DNA of 6,867 nt, taken from an uncultured Clostridia bacterium. Lineage in GTDB: Bacteria > Bacillota > Clostridia > UBA1381. Location of the stretch: assembly GCA_910578235.1 (NCBI GenBank), contig CAJTPP010000095.1, forward strand, positions 458 to 7,324. Reading direction: 5' to 3'. The translations under genes were made by a program, and so were the position numbers. Shown here piece after piece: positions 5,958-6,867 of the stretch. The first letter of the stretch is position 1, and every line of letters begins with the position of its first letter. The notes under the pieces are model-generated. The model searched no databases, was not told the DNA's origin, and was given only the letters and a program-made list of their open reading frames with translations.

Positions 5958-6659
5958 ATGAAGCCTATTATAGGAATTGTACCGCTATGGGATAGCAATA
6001 AGAAAAGTTATTGGATGTTGCCGGGATATGTTGAGAGTATCATAGACTCAGAAGCCATACCTGTAATACTGCCTATGACAGATAATACAGATATTATAGA
6101 CAGATTATTTAATACGTGCGGCGGCATTTTATTCACAGGAGGACAGGACATATCTCCGTCAATTTATGGAGAAGCTGCATTTTCCGAATGTGGAGAAATA
6201 TGCGGTGAAAGAGATAATATGGAAAAGTATTTATTTGAACTTGTCTTAAAAAATGACAAACCCGCACTTGGAATTTGTCGCGGTATTCAAATATTTAACG
6301 CTTTGCTTGGAGGTACATTGTATCAGGATTTAAACTCTCAATTTCTATCAAATATAAACCATCATCAGTTGCCACCTTATAATTTGACAACGCATAAAGT
6401 AAAATTATGCAACCAAACACCACTGCAAGCGTTGCTGAAAAAAGATGTATTGGAGGTAAATAGTTATCACCATCAAGCAATACGAACTTTATCAGAAGAA
6501 CTTTCACCAATGGCATTTTCCGAAGATGGATTGACAGAAGCTGTATATATGCCGTCTAAACGGTTTGTATGGGCTGTACAGTGGCATCCTGAATTTTTAT
6601 ATAAAACCGACGAAAATAGCAGAAAAATATTTAGAGCGTTTATAAACTCGGCTTCTTAA
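5958..6659 (+). CDS. Gamma-glutamyl-gamma-aminobutyrate hydrolase family protein (class I glutamine amidotransferase-like)
   Basis: Cytoplasmic cysteine hydrolase of the PuuD / peptidase C26 type that cuts gamma-glutamyl amide bonds, releasing glutamate and an amine or amino acid. Counting from ATG 5958 (233 residues): MKPIIGIVPLW start typical of the family, FTGGQDISPSIY (59-70), GERDNMEKYLFE (83-94), nucleophile elbow GICRGIQIFNALLGG with Cys107 (105-119), NSYHHQAI (168-175), and QWHPE with His210 and Glu212 completing the triad. These positions agree with the family pattern (Cys, His, Glu). GGGAGTG at 5942-5948 supports ATG 5958; the same frame extends upstream to TTG 5904, which has a GGAGG at 5890-5894, but those 18 extra residues do not look like family sequence. 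The classical putrescine partners PuuA, PuuB and PuuC are absent here, so the substrate may be another gamma-glutamyl compound. Confidence 0.87.
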   Translation: MKPIIGIVPLWDSNKKSYWMLPGYVESIIDSEAIPVILPMTDNTDIIDRLFNTCGGILFTGGQDISPSIYGEAAFSECGEICGERDNMEKYLFELVLKNDKPALGICRGIQIFNALLGGTLYQDLNSQFLSNINHHQLPPYNLTTHKVKLCNQTPLQALLKKDVLEVNSYHHQAIRTLSEELSPMAFSEDGLTEAVYMPSKRFVWAVQWHPEFLYKTDENSRKIFRAFINSAS

Positions 6660-6660
6660 T

Positions 6661-6692
6661 TATTGTAGAGTAATATATTAAACAAATTTTTT
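6661..6692 (+). terminator. Weak terminator candidate after the hydrolase gene
   Basis: ATTATT near 6660-6665 can pair with AGTAAT near 6668-6673 across a short GTAG loop, and a TTTTTT run follows only after about 14 bases. The stem is short, A/U-rich and not adjacent to the U-tract, so it is a poor terminator. It is listed because no better 3' end for this transcription unit is visible in the window. Confidence 0.2.
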
Positions 6693-6726
6693 GTTGTATA
6701 CATAAGAGTATGTTATACAATAAAAA
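6688..6726. repeat. Long imperfect inverted repeat downstream of the hydrolase gene
   Basis: TTGTATACATA at 6694-6704 pairs with TATG (6709-6712) and TATACAA (6714-6720), with one bulged T at 6713 and an AGAG loop. The arms extend outward through a G-T wobble and five T-A pairs (6688-6692 with 6722-6726), about 17 pairs in all. The T-run lies on the 5' side and the A-run on the 3' side on either strand, which is the wrong order for an intrinsic terminator. It could be a small inverted-repeat element, a structured RNA 3' end or a protein-binding site. Confidence 0.5.
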
Positions 6727-6867
6727 TATCAAATTATCTTTCGATATATATTCATCAGTTCAAAAATTTCCAAAAAATATTACATTCACCCTTGACAAAA
6801 AGTGTCTTGGGGTATTTGAAAGGAAAAAGTGCCACGTTAATATTTCAAAGATGGGGAAATATGAAGT
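6727..6867. other. A/T-rich end of window with no supported gene
   Basis: TTGACA at 6792-6797 resembles a -35 box, but no fitting -10 lies 16-18 bases downstream. TTTGAAA at 6815-6821 and TTTCAAA at 6843-6849 form a 7-base inverted repeat. An ATG at 6851 opens a frame that runs off the window without a clear ribosome binding site, and on the minus strand one frame is open from the window edge to a stop at 6760-6762. Neither can be assigned. This could be the edge of a neighbouring gene or mobile element. Confidence 0.3.

Noticed and set aside
6792..6820. Promoter at the end of the window based on TTGACA
   Set aside because: No acceptable -10 is found at 16-18 bases; the nearest hexamers (for example TTTGAA) are poor.
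6760..6867. Edge of a gene or transposase at the window end, on either strand
   Set aside because: The minus-strand frame (about 35 codons) and the + strand ATG at 6851 are too short and lack a ribosome binding site or a recognisable motif.

Overview
The window reads as a compact, mostly co-directional catabolic cluster from a low-GC Gram-positive anaerobe, most likely a gut-type Clostridia. The main clues are A/T-rich intergenic DNA, strong GGAGG-type ribosome binding sites, a lipobox-bearing binding protein, a sigma-A type promoter with an extended -10, and families typical of amino-acid fermenters (iron-dependent alcohol dehydrogenase, class III aminotransferase, polar amino acid ABC importer, stand-alone cytidylate kinase-like protein). 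The lineage is an inference from style, not a database match.

Layout. Bases 1-342 hold no convincing complete gene. They carry a good promoter (about 173-201), a possible leader hairpin (215-260) and a strong intrinsic-terminator-like hairpin (263-301) lying between that promoter and the first gene. Then come a three-gene polar amino acid ABC importer: lipoprotein binding protein (343-1236), a stem-loop (1249-1284), permease (1316-2071) and ATPase (2086-2829). A cytidylate kinase-like gene (2842-3465) follows after 12 bases, then a class III PLP aminotransferase (3492-4712) and an iron-dependent alcohol dehydrogenase (4702-5838) that overlap by 11 bases. After a 119-base gap with two perfect palindromes and a stub reading frame comes a class I glutamine amidotransferase-like hydrolase of the gamma-glutamyl-GABA hydrolase (PuuD-like) family (5958-6659). 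The last 208 bases are A/T-rich with a long inverted repeat and no supported gene.

How the genes may work together. The binding protein keeps, by eye, the acidic, Arg and Asp positions that hold an alpha-amino acid head group. A gamma-glutamyl compound also carries that head group. One coherent but unproven reading is: the importer brings in an amino acid or gamma-glutamyl conjugate; the PuuD-like hydrolase releases glutamate and an amine or omega-amino acid; the aminotransferase makes the corresponding aldehyde; and the Fe-alcohol dehydrogenase reduces it to an alcohol or hydroxy acid, re-oxidising NAD(P)H during fermentation. GABA to succinic semialdehyde to 4-hydroxybutyrate is one possible case; 5-aminovalerate, beta-alanine or taurine analogues fit the same chemistry. 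A simpler alternative is that the importer, the aminotransferase/dehydrogenase pair and the hydrolase act on different compounds.

No phage, CRISPR, tRNA or rRNA sequence was recognised. The points most worth following are the terminator inside the leader, the aminotransferase-dehydrogenase-hydrolase set with an importer, the unexplained kinase-like gene, and the palindromic gap before the hydrolase.
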